From: Symsagittifera roscoffensis
Taxonomy: Eukaryota; Xenacoelomorpha; Acoela; Convolutidae
Assembly (NCBI RefSeq): GCF_963678635.1
Contig: NC_087066.1
Coordinates: 39,513,223-39,577,222, forward strand
Length of the DNA: 64,000 bases
Direction of reading: 5' to 3'
The notes beneath the pieces are model-generated. The model worked only from the letters and a program-made list of their open reading frames with translations. It was not told the DNA's origin and did not search any database. Below are positions 26,873 through 39,106 of this stretch, piece after piece. The first letter of the stretch is position 1; every line of letters starts with the position of its first letter. The translations under genes and the position numbers were made by a program.

Positions 26873-27575
26873 TTACAGAGGCGAAACGGAGCTTCGCAAA
26901 ACGCGATACAATCAGGAAAACGATCTTAAAAACAAAGTTAAAAGGAGTTGAACAAATTCGGAACTGTCGAAAAAACTAGATGTATCAAAAATGAATTAAG
27001 CTAGTTTTGAGAAAAAACAGGCCAAGACAATAGAATGTGAAATTAGTATCGGAAGAAAGCTAACCAAGCGGTAAAAAGCCAAAAAGCCGAGCAGAACCTC
27101 TTCTTACCGATAGAAAACGAAGAACTTCAAAACTAATTTAAAAATTCAAGAACCCGTTCTTCTCAGAATGCACACACGCATACTAAAAATGTTTCGGGCA
27201 ACAAAAGACACAAAAGGTTGCTACTAAACCGATTATAGAATCAGTCGAGAACTATCAAAAAAGGCCAAAACAAATGAAAAAAAAAACATTTTAACAAATC
27301 GAGTTGATATAAGTTCTCAGTCAAGGTTATTCAATTTACCAATTACATAAATGAATCTGGACAGCTTTCAGTTGAAACATAAAACGGCTTACAGTACACA
27401 AAAAAGTGGCGAGGAGGCAAATAATCCGACAAAACATGAGCAGACAAATAATGGAACGACAATTTTTCTAAAACTGAATATTTCCCTTTTGAAAAAAAAA
27501 ACAGGTTCTTTCAGATTCGAACCCAGGATCTTAGTCGTCCTAGGCGTATTCGTCACCTCCATATCAAGTTTGCAG
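26873..27575 (-). mobile_element. SINE-tail repeat with distant tRNA-like head
   Basis: At 26877 the family tail is clear (AGAGGCGAAACGGAGCTTCGC on the plus strand, 20 of these bases shared in pattern with other copies). A tRNA-like stretch with the B-box-like GGGTTCGAATCTG lies about 640 bp away, at 27510-27575 on the minus strand. A similar spacing is seen at 32815-33540. Either these are long variants of the SINE or the heads and tails are unrelated fragments. The tail is secure; the link to the head is not. Confidence 0.4.
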
Positions 27576-27667
27576 GAGACGGAAAAAATTTCAATTCATT
27601 ATGAACTGAATCTAAATGTACCGTTTCTGTGAACAAGTTCAAGGGAAAAGGTCTAGAACCTGGTTGC

Positions 27668-27700
27668 AATAATAATAATAATAATAATGATAATAATTTA
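27668..27700 (-). repeat. (AAT)n tract, probable LINE 3' tail
   Basis: A run of AAT units with one GAT interruption. It lies just beyond the C-terminal coding end of the minus-strand LINE at 27753, where a LINE 3' microsatellite tail would be. It therefore probably marks the 3' end of that insertion. Confidence 0.6.
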
Positions 27701-27752
27701 GGAATATAATCCAAGGGTTCGCATAAAACCCAGTCCTTGCAGTGTTCAAAGT

Positions 27753-28301
27753 TTAGTTTTCAGTTATAGGTGTAAGTTTTTTCAGGTCTCTACAGTTGTT
27801 GCATTCGCATAAAATGCGCCAAGTGCATGTATCTGATTCGTTGTAGCGAGTTTTGAAAAACTTCGTGTACATTCCAAGAAGTCTGTTCTTGCATTCTGGA
27901 TCAAACAATATGTCATATTTGAAGTATTCATAGTACAGATTAGCAAGACGACTTGCCCGAAACCAGAAATCCGACTCGCACTTCTTCAGACGCATTTGTT
28001 TGCAGACGAAATTTCGTGTCATTTGAGCTCTTCGGTTTGCAACGTCAGTGATGCTTACTAGGCTTCTCCAGTCAATGTCAACTTTTCCAGCTAGTATTTT
28101 TGCAAACAGCAGTCCAACATGAAGCTCTTGGTACAGGGACAAAGGAACGATTTTAAGTTTTACGAGTTTGTCTTTATAGGAGATAAGGCTATTGCTTGTC
28201 ATGAAAATCCACGAAATCGCTTTCCGCTGCACAGTTTCTATGATTCTTAATTCACCTTTTGATGGTTTCCAGATAGCTGAACCGTAGCACAGAATTGGCA
28301 C
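27753..28301 (-). pseudogene. LINE ORF2 C-terminal region
   Basis: This 182-residue ORF follows the RT after a frame change. It opens with PILCYGSAIWKPS, the conserved Y-G-S/C-x-x-W segment after LINE RT domains, and continues with a helical region ending in a Cys-rich CECNNC stretch (about residues 166-171). It ends about 50 bp before the (AAT)n tract. Confidence 0.7.
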
Positions 28302-29450
28302 AACGTAACATATATGCGTTTTTTTCTGGTCGCGAAATTTGCCTTTGAGAGATTCCTTTTGAGTACAAGGAGAGCGTTTAAGGCTTTTTCAGTCCTCTTT
28401 TTTGCGTGTTGCGTTAATGACAGCGTGTCGGTTATCAGGATGCCCAGATGTTTCATTACTTCAGTGGTTTCGAAGCTGTAATTGGGGAGTAGAATCGTAG
28501 CTGATCCTTTGATACAGAGGACTTTGCTTTTCATCAGGTTAATTGACATGCAGTTTTTCTCGCACCATCTCCAAAGTCTCCTAACATCTATGTTGAGAGT
28601 TAAAGGGTTGTCTCCAACAATTTTGTAGTCCTCTGCATAACCAATTGTTGCGGACTTGACACAGGACGGTAGATCATTTATGAAGACTAGGAAGAAAATC
28701 GGCCCGAGTATAGAGCCCTCGGGAACGCCGCTGAAGACTTCCAGCTCTCCGAAAATTGTATCATTCAGCCTCACTGTTTGCTTCCGGTTCGAGAGGTAGC
28801 TGTGTATCAGAGATAAACAATTTCCTCCAATTCCAGAAGCCGATAATTTCTCCATGAGGATTCCAAGCGAGACTTTGTCAAATGCCTTTTAAAGTCCAAG
28901 TAGAAGGTGTTCAGGTAGTTGCAGTTTGGCAAATCTAGGCAGCTAAATATCTCGTATAGATAGTCTATTAGGTTTGTTATCGTCGATCGTTTGGGCCTAA
29001 AACCGTGTTGGTCTGGTGTAAGGGTTGGATAGACGATTGGGTCTTTGAAAATTGGTGCGATTTTGCTGATCTTCCATTTTTTGGAAATATCGCTTTATTT
29101 GCAATCACGTTGAACAGTAAGTGAAGTGATTTTGGTAGTGATTTTGAGAGGCTTTTCAGAAGAGCATTACCAATCTTATCTGGTCCATTGGCCTTATTTA
29201 CGTCCAGCTCGTTTAGGGCATCTTCTATTTCATCGATAGTGTAATTGATACTGTTCATAAACGTTTTCTTGTCGTTCTGTTTTCCCAACGTTGGCGTTTC
29301 TTGTGAAAACTGATTGAAAATATATATTAAACAATTCAACTTTTTAAGCGTCTTTTTAACTAGGAAGATCTCTGAAGGGATCGTGCTAGACTTGGTAATC
29401 GATTTCAGATATCGTTGAATTTCGCTGAATTTCCCATTCTCAAAAAGCAT
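28247..29450 (-). pseudogene. LINE reverse transcriptase (broken)
   Basis: The N-terminal RT part lies at 28977-29450. It contains ALNELDVNKANGPDKI, the conserved region in which the element commits to the RT fold. The frame breaks near 29060 and again near 28870-28980. The central and C-terminal part lies at 28247-28855: SYLSNRKQTV, then GVPEGSILGPIFF (RT block with GxPxGS) and the catalytic segment GYAEDYK, which in active RTs is [FY]ADD. The Asp-to-Glu change at the metal-binding pair, with the frameshifts, means no activity. HLGILITDTLS downstream is the usual HLGI/YLGV block. Confidence 0.8.
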
Positions 29451-29496
29451 TTTTTCGTGGAGATGCTGGTCATTTTGAAGGGAGTGTTAGCTCAGT

Positions 29497-30450
29497 TTAC
29501 AGATTTTCAATTTTGCCTTCGTTCGATGAGGTAGGTTTTTGCTGATTTTTAAGTTGAACTGTATTTAATTTCTTGATAAGGTTGGAGGAATCGCTTCCCA
29601 CCCAAGGAGCTAGTTCAGACCTGTGTTTTGTAGTGATTGGTAGCAGGTCCTGTAGTATTTCGTGTAACAACTCGTACCTATGATCGAGCATCAGTTCAAC
29701 GTTGCTCAAGCAATATGGTTGGAGGGGTGTTGACGAATGAATTCATTCATTTCTTCCCAGTTTATTTTCTTGTACGCGAGAAAGCCAAAATCTAGTTTTT
29801 GTTTGACGGCTGGTGTCTTTTTATGAACAGGTCGTTAGTAAAATGAGACTTTAGCATGGAGTGGCAAATGGTCGGAACTGAATAGACTTCTCAGACGGTT
29901 GTCAAGTTTCGCGCTGGTGACAAAATGCGGTTTGTTACTACAGAACGTCTAGTGATTTTCCATCGGGGGTTTTTATTAGTTGTTGGAAGTTTGACTCACA
30001 GAGTTCGTCGAGGATTGACTGCTCATCTAGAGAAGTTGAAGTCATTGACAGCCAGTGTGTACAGTTAAAATTTATATCCTCGACTATATACGAACAAATT
30101 GGACTTTGTTCAAATTGCTTACGCCTCAGGATTTTTAAGAGTTCGACTTGATCTGAGATATCCCATGTGTAGGTACTGTTTGAAGGAGCGCTGTAAATGC
30201 AGTATATTATAATCGGCTTAATCAGGGATATGCGGATGATAACGCGGAATTGATTTGGCTACTTGGAATGTTACGGTTTACTGCTATAAGTACGCCACCA
30301 TGTTTTGTGAAGCCTTTGTCACTCGGTCTGTCATTTCGGTGGTTTCTGACAACCAGGTTGCAGTTAGGCAGATGACTTGAGGAGCGTTTTTTACTGGGAC
30401 AGCATTAGAAGGTTGTCCGCCGTTGATACTCAAGTATACTTCTGACATTG
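29497..30450 (-). pseudogene. LINE endonuclease (APE type) remnant
   Basis: Translating the minus strand in pieces gives an endonuclease pattern: a TATWLSE-like motif near 30370-30340 (the conserved ETWL region) and a SSDHLPLHAKV-like motif near 29880-29850, which matches the SDHxP catalytic end of APE nucleases. Many stops and frame changes lie between them. The 70-residue ORF at 29497-29709 covers the linker between endonuclease and reverse transcriptase. Confidence 0.55.
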
Positions 30451-31170
30451 TAAACAAGGATATTTATCGTCGCTGCTAGTCAATTGGGTGCTTCGGATTC
30501 TGGGAGTTTCTCTTTTATCCACTTTCCACCTTTCCGAAGGTACAGTGTTCAGAGGTCCGAATTACGACAGTCAATAACTGTAGGAAATATATTTCTGAAA
30601 GCAAATGTCAGGTCAGTGGTATTTTGGTGGCAGGTTAATATATTCTACTCAAATCCATCCGAGTTTGGACAAATTGGTCACCGGCAATTCGTACTTTCGG
30701 CAATTTTAATTCCAACAACTAAACCGAGGTCAGCAAAAAAAATTGCCCAAAAAATCGGATAAGTTCAAGATATAGAATTGATTATTAGACTTATGCGCAC
30801 CAACAGGGACGCATGCTCGTACCCCAGAGATTGGACCCAATGACTACCCAAAGGAACCCCCATTCTGGTTCTATTTGAGAGACCAGCTGGCTGACCCTTG
30901 AATTTTGCTGAAGGCGCTTTAGAGCCATTATATACTACTTTTGAAGGGAGTAGGCGCGGAAACATGCAACTTTAAGGTGAAAACTTTCCAAGCAGGGTCC
31001 AAAAACGGCATTTTTTTCTTCAAAAACGGTAAAAATTTCAGAAAACGGACTTTTCTTTGACTAATGACAACAATTTTCATAAAAACCGAGTCAGGCAAAT
31101 TCGGCAGGGCCTTTTTCATTGAAGAATCAACAATTATCAAAAACGATCGAAAACTCAAATAAAAATGACT
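30451..31170. other. No gene recognised
   Basis: AT-rich sequence with short ORFs on both strands, none with a recognisable domain. A less AT-rich patch at 30790-30930 might be an old exon or transposon fragment but cannot be assigned. Confidence 0.4.
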
Positions 31171-31800
31171 TTCCCGAAACTTATAACTATTTTTCTAACA
31201 AAAATAGGGCACAGCCGCTTACGCCTGTGTTTCCGATCAATTCTTAATTTGGGAGGACAAATCTTGAGCAAAATCAAAAAGCTTGACAAAAACGGTCAAC
31301 ATAACAAAAAATATTTATTTTAACGAAAAACAAGGGCGTAGCTGTTTATGCAAGGAGGATTATCACAACCAGTTTTTCCCTTGAACCTTTAACACCAGAA
31401 AAGAGATGGTAGCCTTTGAAAAATTGCAAGACTTTCAAAAAAACAAACTGTCAAAAACGACATTTTTTCGGGCCACAACTTTTTTCTGTAAAAACTAGGG
31501 AGCAGCAGCTAATGAAGAAGAGATCCCGCTATCTGTTCTTTCCATTGAAACCTTAATCTCAGATTTGGCGAGGTAGTCTGAGAAAAAAAATCCTAAAAAT
31601 TGAGTAAAAAATTTCCCCCGTTGACATTTTCGAAGGCTATTGAAGGCGGAGTAAGGTTTTAAAAAAGAGAGACTAGGAAAACATGCGGAAACGTAATATA
31701 GTAGCCGTCTTTCCATTGGTACTAATTTCTTGAAAAACGGTTAGCTGTCAAGAAAAAAATGACAATTTTAGCAAGAAATGAAAAAAAAACAAAGGTGGTT
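31170..31800. repeat. Diverged tandem repeat, roughly 130-170 bp
   Basis: A similar motif order recurs about four times: an A-rich segment, AGGG, then GC-rich GTAGC or CAGC, then a TTTCCCTTGAACC or TTTCCATTGAAACC stretch (near 31200, 31330, 31490 and 31690). Copies are badly diverged, and the exact period cannot be set by eye. Confidence 0.4.
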
Positions 31801-31994
31801 TTCCCCCTTGTAATTACGCAACATAAAGGACTAAGCCGAAAAAACATAAGCAGGAACCGTTTATTAGAAAAACTAAATTATTGAAAATCAGACTTGGTAA
31901 AATGACAAACTTTCACTTTGAAAAAACCACATGAAATCAATTTCAAATCAAAACAAAACACACCAGCCGATACAAAAAAGTACCAGTACCAAAT

Positions 31995-32170
31995 AATGTG
32001 GATGCCATTTTTTTTTTAAAAAACGGAAAATAGAACCGACGCAAACAAGGCCGAAAACCACGAATCCTGAATTCTATATTTTTCTAATGTGAATGCCATT
32101 TTTAAAAAACAGAAAATAGAACCGAAGCAAACTAGGGCGAAAATCACGAATCCTGAATTCTATATTTTTC
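31995..32170. repeat. 91-bp tandem duplication, two copies
   Basis: AATGTGGATGCCATTTTT at 31995 and AATGTGAATGCCATTTTT at 32086 begin two copies that both end in CCTGAATTCTATATTTTTC. The second is 6 bp shorter because of a shorter T/A run. There are a few substitutions between copies. Confidence 0.9.
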
Positions 32171-32272
32171 AAGAAATTCATTTGAAGGAAAATTACTGTC
32201 CCAAACAGACTTCACCTATTTACTGCCTCAATGAAGGTAGTTTTAAATGATTTTCAGCAAATTGAGCATGTC

Positions 32273-32709
32273 TTGAAATTTACCATTCCTTCAAAATTGA
32301 TCTTTCTATGTACAAAGTTATTTACGGGGAAAAAACTCTAGTAACCGATACTCTTGCTTATCGCGATGACGAATCCTTGAGAGCTTTGACAACATTACCC
32401 AACACATTAAGTTCACCCTTGAAATTTACCATTCCTTCAAAATTGATCTTTATGTGTACAAAGTTATTTACGGGGAAAAAACTCTAGTAACCGATACTCT
32501 TGCTTATCGCGATGACGAATCCTTGAGAGCTTCGACAACATTACCCTACACATTAAGTTCACCCTTGAAATTTACCATTCCTTCAAAATTGATCTTTCTG
32601 TGTCCAAAGTTATTTACGGGGAAAAAACTCTAGTAACCGATACTCTTGCTTATCGCGATGACGAATCCTTGAGAGCTTCGACAACATTACCCAACACATT
32701 AAGTTCACC
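32273..32709. repeat. 146-bp tandem repeat, three near-identical copies
   Basis: TTGAAATTTACCATTCCTTC starts at 32273, 32419 and 32565, and the last copy ends at ACACATTAAGTTCACC. Copies differ by only a few bases, so the expansion is recent. On the plus strand one frame is open within each unit (for example YKVIYGEKTLV). Because 146 is not a multiple of three the frame breaks at every junction, so a coding role is unlikely. Confidence 0.92.
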
Positions 32710-32814
32710 GACAGCGGTGATATGTTCTTATACTATTATATTAACGAACCAGTTAACATATTTTTAATCTTTGCAACTGAATTGCAATAGTCTTCTAACA
32801 CAATAACAAAATAC

Positions 32815-32870
32815 GCACAGAGGCGAAGCAGAGCTTCGCGCCTTTTGCGATACAACACAAACAGCTGAAG
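32815..32870 (-). mobile_element. SINE-family tail
   Basis: AGAGGCGAAGCAGAGCTTCGC followed by GATACAACACAAACAGCTG matches the tail of the SINE family at 23405 and 26873. A degraded tRNA-like head with a TAGTTCGATTAGG box lies at about 33475-33540 on the minus strand, at the same distance as in the 26873 copy. Confidence 0.5.
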
Positions 32871-34569
32871 CCAAAAAGAAAGATTTCTTTTCATTAAAAA
32901 AAATTCTAAACATGAACTACCGCCTCAAAAGAATCGCACGCAGAGAAAAATTGCTTCGCTAGTCCAAAGACGCAATATGATGCCAAAACGCCGATTAGGT
33001 TTAAACTACAAAACAAAACAATATAAAACAAAAAAATGGAAATTAAACGAGCCCCGGTTAGTAAACTTAAAAACCAGCAAAAGAAAACAAAAATAATGTA
33101 TCGAATAGGTATTTGAAAAGCAAACATGAAGGTGCAGATTTGAGAAAATAATTCGAGGATGATGTTAAAAATGTTTTGTTTATGTTATGAAAGAAAAAGT
33201 CTACATTACGAGTTGATAACGCTTGTTAATCGCGAATATTATAATCGCGTGCATTTTACACTCCTGTACATTTTAATCGACGGAGCAAAAAAATCGAAGT
33301 TTAAAAAAGTCAGAAAAAAAAATTCCGCAAAAAATCCAGCAACTCCATTAGCTCCACAAATGAGGCTTTAGAAATGGTACTGAGATCTTAAGAAAGCTGG
33401 ACTAGCAAAAAAGTCGGTGAAAAAACTTCTTGTTAAAAAAACAACATGCACCAATCCTAATCGAACTACAAATCTTTGCCGTCTCAAGCAGGCCTGTTAC
33501 CTCTACAACAGATGAACTGGATGGTTTATTGATTTGATTATAATGCAACTTGAAACACGTGTAACATTATCACGAGCAAAATCTCGTGAATTAGGTTTTT
33601 TAAGGAAAACTATTCTAGTACCCGGTTGCAAAATTTTCCTTAGAGCAAAACTTGGCTAATTTGTCCAATTTAGGGTCTGAGTATTTTAACTGATTTGTCT
33701 GAAGTTGAAATTGGTTCAGTTGAGTCTGAAATTCAATGGTTGCCATTTCAGTCTATTCGTAACCTAGTACGTCCTATCTCAAACTACATTTCATAGATGG
33801 AATCGTAGCCTCATTTTAACTAAAACTTCCATAATTATCTGATGAACTCGACTTTTATGAACTCGACTAAAAGTTTGTTCGAGTATTAAAGTGAATACAA
33901 AAACCGAATCGCTATATCTATTCCTTCCACGCAAGTTAGAACATTATTAGCCTAAATACATGAAGTCAGGCTCCTCAAATCGGTCAGAAAAAAGTGACAA
34001 ACTTTTTCAGCCTAATTAAAGTGAACACTTTTAAAAGTTTTCGATATGAATGAATGAAAAAACAACTCATTGGCGAAACAAAAGAAACGCTAACAAGTGT
34101 GGTCAGCGCAAAAAGCCGGTCAATGGCACAGACTCAAGTGGTTGGGTGTCATTCTTGTTCCATATGTATAGTTTAATGTTGTATGTTGTGCCCTTCAATC
34201 TGACGATGTTCAATGGCTGGGACCTCGTCCAAACTTCCTCTGGGTCAACACCATGAAGGAGACATCTTCAATCATCCAAAAACTGAAGAAAAAAAGTTGG
34301 ATTAACTGTTAGATTCTTTCACTGATGAAGTTTCTTGTTCCATCGTAGACGTGCATAAATTACTCCGGAAAACACTTCCTTAGGTACTTAAAGAAAAAGT
34401 AAGAAAGGGCGATACTCAATCATTCCCCTCTTATCGAGACATAACAAACGATCGTCCAACAATCAGAAAACATCTAATGCAGTCTCTGAATTACAATTCA
34501 TTATCAATGTTGAAAATGAAATGGAGGATACTATTTCAAGCAACAGGAAAGCGATAACAAAGAAGCGAC

Positions 34570-35090
34570 AAATATTAATGCTCATATGGGTTTGAAACCT
34601 AAAGGCAAAACTACTGGCGTCAAACGTCTTGTCAGCCCTGAAAATCAATCAAAACGAAATTGTCCTTCTACCCTAATCAGTACAGCAAACCATTTTCTTA
34701 CAAAATTGCTTTGCCCGAAGCCGTCATCTTCAATCGTACGAATCTCGCGAATCTCGCGTACGAATCTCCTCCGAAAACAAAAAGAAGAAAAAATGTCACT
34801 AAACGTTACGATACGATCGAGGGGGTAAATTATGAGAGAATTTCCAAAAAACCTGTTATAAAAACCTCAGAAAGTCTATATAGTATGCTGCTAAACTGCA
34901 GATTCGATTGCAACTTGTCCAAACGTATTCCACTTCACAAGTTATCTTCCTAAAATTCCATTTCTGCAGTTACTGAAACCTGGTTATCAGGAATAATAAT
35001 TCAATTAGAAAGATTCCTTTGCGCTTCTTTCTACATTATACCACGATCAAACCATTCTCGAGTTGAGCATGGTGGTTTACTAACCGCCCT
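34570..35090 (+). pseudogene. Decayed LINE endonuclease N-terminus (plus strand)
   Basis: At about 34958-35090 the plus strand reads SAVTETWLSG followed about 20 residues later by an RVEHGGLLTAL-like stretch. This is the pattern of an APE endonuclease start (TETWL ... R-x-GGG-[VL]-x-[IL]A[VL]). Upstream ORFs at 34586-34953 may be its ORF1 or linker but show no known domain. There are several stops. Similarity to the LINE at 27668 cannot be judged by eye. Confidence 0.35.
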
Positions 35091-35412
35091 TTCGAATTAA
35101 ATCGATTTTAACTTTCAATGAACCAATCTCTAATTTCATTAGCACGTGGCGCCATTAGCCCTATACCCATTTTCTTTATTTTAATGAACAATCTCCCTTT
35201 TACATCTAGTTATCATATTGATATTGCTCGCATTACATGCCTTATACAATACGTTAATTTGAAACTTTTGCACATAGCTGTGTTTTCAATACATGTTTGA
35301 TACCTACTTCCTTTGTAACTTCAACTAAAGCACTATTAAGTGGTCGACAATCAATTCTTAAAATTCTCAAGAACCAGCATTTCTGGAAGCCAAATGTGAA
35401 TTATGTCTGACA

Positions 35413-36639
35413 ACTCATGGATGTTCCAACGTGTAAAGGCAACAATATTCTCCATCTTCTGTTTACAACCATAGCCAACCGGAGATTGATGAACGCAATT
35501 AAACATTTAAAAAACACTGCCATTTAGAAAAAAAGATGCCCTTTAAGCTCTTTGAATCTGTAGAATTAGGGGATTCCTTCGCAAGCTGTCCCTTTGGCAG
35601 TGAATTCAGCGGGGCGACCGAGATTCACTACTTTCTACCATCCCGAAGGGCTTGATTTGGTGGCAAAAATCCTGTATTGCTCTGTTGCTTGCCCCTTTTG
35701 TGTATTGCTCTTCCGGCTGTCTTGTTTACTCGATACAATCGCACGAGTTTCTATTTGCAATTTAATTCAGATGATTATATGTCTGATTAGAGAGGGCTCT
35801 GACTGGCCATGTTATAATCTAATAATCAAATCAAAAGGAAAGGGTCTGCGATTTATCAGCATAAATTGCCTTATTGCAATTAACTTCCAGCTAACTCCAC
35901 TAATACTGAACTATTCTCTCTCTAGAGAATCTCCGACGAGAAGCAACTATCATCTACTTATTCTGCTACAGTTGTTCTTACTTCGAGAACCAACTACTCG
36001 ATTCGCTAGCAATAATTGTTCTCTTCTCTGACGAGAACCAACTACTCTTCATAGTTCCTAACGCTGTTCTGACTCTTACAGGCTCTACGGTACCCTCCAA
36101 TTCCATATCTTTCTTTACACTTAGTTTTAGTTAAGTCACGCCATTCCCTATCAGTCCTGACATCCGCTTAAATCACCCATCCGCACATGTTTTAAGGCTA
36201 TATCCCTCCCCCTGTCACTTCTGCCACGTGCGAACTTCGGTTTCTTTTATCAATCTATTCACGCTTATTAGATACCCGGTATGCGGTAGCTGTCACAATT
36301 TGACCAAGCAAACAAATGTCATACGATTCTTGTCAACTAATTCCTGACCTCAGTGACTTCAGCCCTCGAGTTCAACTAACCTCTAAACCATGCTTTGTTT
36401 ACCCAGTAATCCTCCCAAGGTCTTTATTTTAAATATCCCGTTAACGTTCCGACCTCCTAAGGGTAGGGGGAGACCTTTTTTATGGGTTGCTAATTCATTT
36501 CAGACATCTAAAATTTCTATCTGTACTCTATTCCAATCCCGACCTTTTGGCTATCAGGGTAAGGTATTCCGTCTATTAGGGGTCAAATCAAACCAAAAAG
36601 TCACCTCCGGGAAGCAAAGTAAAATCCCCGTCCGTTCAT
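35413..36639. repeat. 1,227-bp tandem duplication, copy 1
   Basis: Begins with ACTCATGGATGTTCCAACG and runs to the start of copy 2 at 36640. The content is not recognised. It includes pyrimidine-rich sequence and a GAGAACCAACTACTC motif occurring twice within about 40 bp. A 145-residue ORF in it starts at a TTG and shows no domain, so it is not called as a gene. Confidence 0.93.
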
Positions 36640-37868
36640 ACTCATGGATGTTCCAACGTGTAAAGGCAACAATATTCTCCATCTTCTGTTTACAACCATA
36701 GCCAACCGGAGATTGATGAACGCAATTAAACATTTAAAAAACACTGCCATTTAGAAAAAAAGATGCCCTTTAAGCTCTTTGAATCTGTAGAATTAGGGGA
36801 TTCCTTCGCAAGCTGTCCCTTTGGCAGTGAATTCAGCGGGGCGACCGAGATTCACTACTTTCTACCATCCCGAAGGGCTTGATTTGGTGGCAAAAATCCT
36901 GTATTGCTCTGTTGCTTGCCCCTTTTGTGTATTGCTCTTCCGGCTGTCTTGTTTACTCGATACAATTGCACGAGTTTCTATTTGCAATTTAATTCAGATG
37001 ATTATATGTCTGATTAAAGAGGGCTCTGACTGGCCATGTTATAATCTAATAATCAAATCAAAAGGAAAGGGTCTGCGATTTATCAGCATAAATTGCCTTA
37101 TTGCAATTAACTTCCAGCTAACTCCACTAATACTGAACTATTCTCTCTCTAGAGAATCTCCGACGAGAAGCAACTATCATCTACTTATTCTGCTACAGTT
37201 GTTCTTACTTCGAGAACCAACTACTCGATTCGCTAGCAATAATTGTTCTCTTCTCTGACGAGAACCAACTACTCTTCATAGTTCCTAACGCTGTTCTGAC
37301 TCTTACAGGCTCTACGGTACCCTCCAATTCCATATCTTTCTTTACACTTAGTTTTAGTTAAGTCACGCCATTCCCTATCAGTCCTGACATCCGCTTAAAT
37401 CACCCATCCGCACATGTTTTAAGGCTATATCCCTCCCCCTGTCACTTCTGCCACGTGCGAACTTCGGTTTCTTTTATCAATCTATTCACGCTTATTAGAT
37501 ACCCGGTATGCGGTAGCTGTCACAATTTGACCAAGCAAACAAATGTCATACGATTCTTGTCAACTAATTCCTGACCTCAGTGACTTCAGCCCTCGAGTTC
37601 AACTAACCTCTAAACCATGCTTTGTTTACCCAGTAATCCTCCCAAGGTCTTTATTTTAAATATCCCGTTAACGTTCCGACCTCCTAAGGGTAGGGGGAGA
37701 CCTTTTTTATGGGTTGCTAATTCATTTCAGACATCTAAAATTTCTATCTGTACTCTATTCCAATCCCGACCTTTTGGCTATCAGGGTAAGGTATTCCGTC
37801 TATTAGGGGTCAAATCAAACCAAAAAGTCACCTCCGGGAAGCAAAGTAAAATCCCCGTCCGTTCATAC
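36640..37868. repeat. 1,227-bp tandem duplication, copy 2
   Basis: Almost identical to the preceding copy. At least two single-base differences are visible (ATCGCACGAG/ATTGCACGAG and GATTAGAGAG/GATTAAAGAG), so it is not a trivial read duplication. The three bases ACT are shared at both ends of the duplicated segment, consistent with a microhomology-mediated origin. Single-copy sequence resumes with ATTTAGGAGAC. Confidence 0.93.
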
Positions 37869-39100
37869 TATTTAGGAGACTTAATTTTCACGCTACGGTC
37901 CTATTACTATCAATTTCCTCTGGGACTACTTTTCTTCAGTCTAGTTGAAATGCTATTAATAGATCACTCGCCAAACTAAACTGAACCCAATGTTTACCAG
38001 GTCCACTTTGAATTTAATCCTCTACTCCAAGGTTGAAATGTAAAAGCTATATCTCTATCAGCTTCTGCTCTAGTTCCCGAAATATAAGTTTTCCCCCAAT
38101 TTTTGCAAGGTGACCCATTCTCATTTCCAGGGGTTGGGCTGGGGATTACGCTACTTTCCGGTGTTAATCTCGGGGTTTTCCATGCAAGTTTGGGGTCAAA
38201 ACGCCCAAAGGTCAACTTAAGGTCACCCAGAGATCAAATATCCATATTTGGGTTCAGAATCTCATGGGGGTCTCAACTACCAATTTTCATTCATATCCCA
38301 TTAATACTTCACAAGTTATCCCATTTCAAAGGTCCAGTATCACTTTTTCCGGAAAAATACTATTAACACTCGAAGGAATCGCCGGAGGGTTTTCACTCAC
38401 TAGGGGTCTTTTTCCGGGGTTCGTATCTTATGTCCAACGCCGCAATAAAATCATTATGCCACCTTTCATCATTTCGCGTAAATTGCCTATTTCCTGTCTA
38501 AGGGCGTGTTTTTCTAAGTGCTACTAGCTTCCGGCCCGGCCGCCGGATTTGGTTCAAGTTATAATACAAGATGTATCTTGCCACTACCTATCATCCCTCC
38601 AAGTTTCAGCTCCCCGCATTCATTGGAGGCCGAGAAACGACTTCCGGAAATTAGGGGTGGGTTTGTTTACTTTGGGCATAAAATCGGAAGGGAGGTCTTA
38701 GGGGTCTGGGGTTCCAAACTAAAGCTTCCCTCAACTGAGCCTACAACATACTAAAATTTGAGCCCATTCCAACCGCTAGTTACCGAGTTCTGATAGGGCG
38801 ATTTGCACTCGCGGGAACCCTTATCACTTGGGGTCGGGGGTGCGAAGGGTCTGGATTTCTGCATGCCCGGGTCAAACCATCTCTAGTATCCGTCCTATGA
38901 GTTTCAGGGGTGGGGGGGGTTGCAAAATTGGTACCGTTTGAAAATCCTGCTTAGTCTCTGTTTGTTTTGGTCGATTTTGCAACTAAACCAATTGTTTACT
39001 CTGCTACTTAGATTACTGACGAATCAATCTTACGCTCAGGTTACTATAGCATGTATTACAGTAGAATCACCAATTCTACAGAATCTAGAAAAATTTATGA
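37869..39100. other. No gene recognised; GGGGTC/GGGGTT-rich stretch
   Basis: Sequence at 38120-38910 has many short G-runs followed by T (GGGGTT, GGGGTC, GGGGGTCTC) on the plus strand. It contrasts with the AT-rich surroundings. ORFs of up to 87 residues are proline/glycine/serine-rich without domains. Confidence 0.35.
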
Positions 39101-39106
39101 TTGGCG

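Larger units (their letters stand above)
27668..30450 (-). mobile_element. Decayed non-LTR retrotransposon (LINE)
   Basis: A minus-strand element with endonuclease remnants at the right, reverse transcriptase in the middle and a LINE-type C-terminal region at the left. The order and the simple-repeat tail suit a Jockey/CR1-like APE-type LINE, but the clade cannot be fixed by eye. Frame changes and stop codons break the coding region at several places (near 28300, 28870-28980, 29060, 29700), so the copy is dead. No target-site duplication could be identified. Confidence 0.75.

Noticed and set aside
35594-37258. Two identical 145-residue ORFs as a duplicated gene
   Set aside because: Both start at TTG, lie inside the 1,227-bp duplication and contain no recognisable domain.
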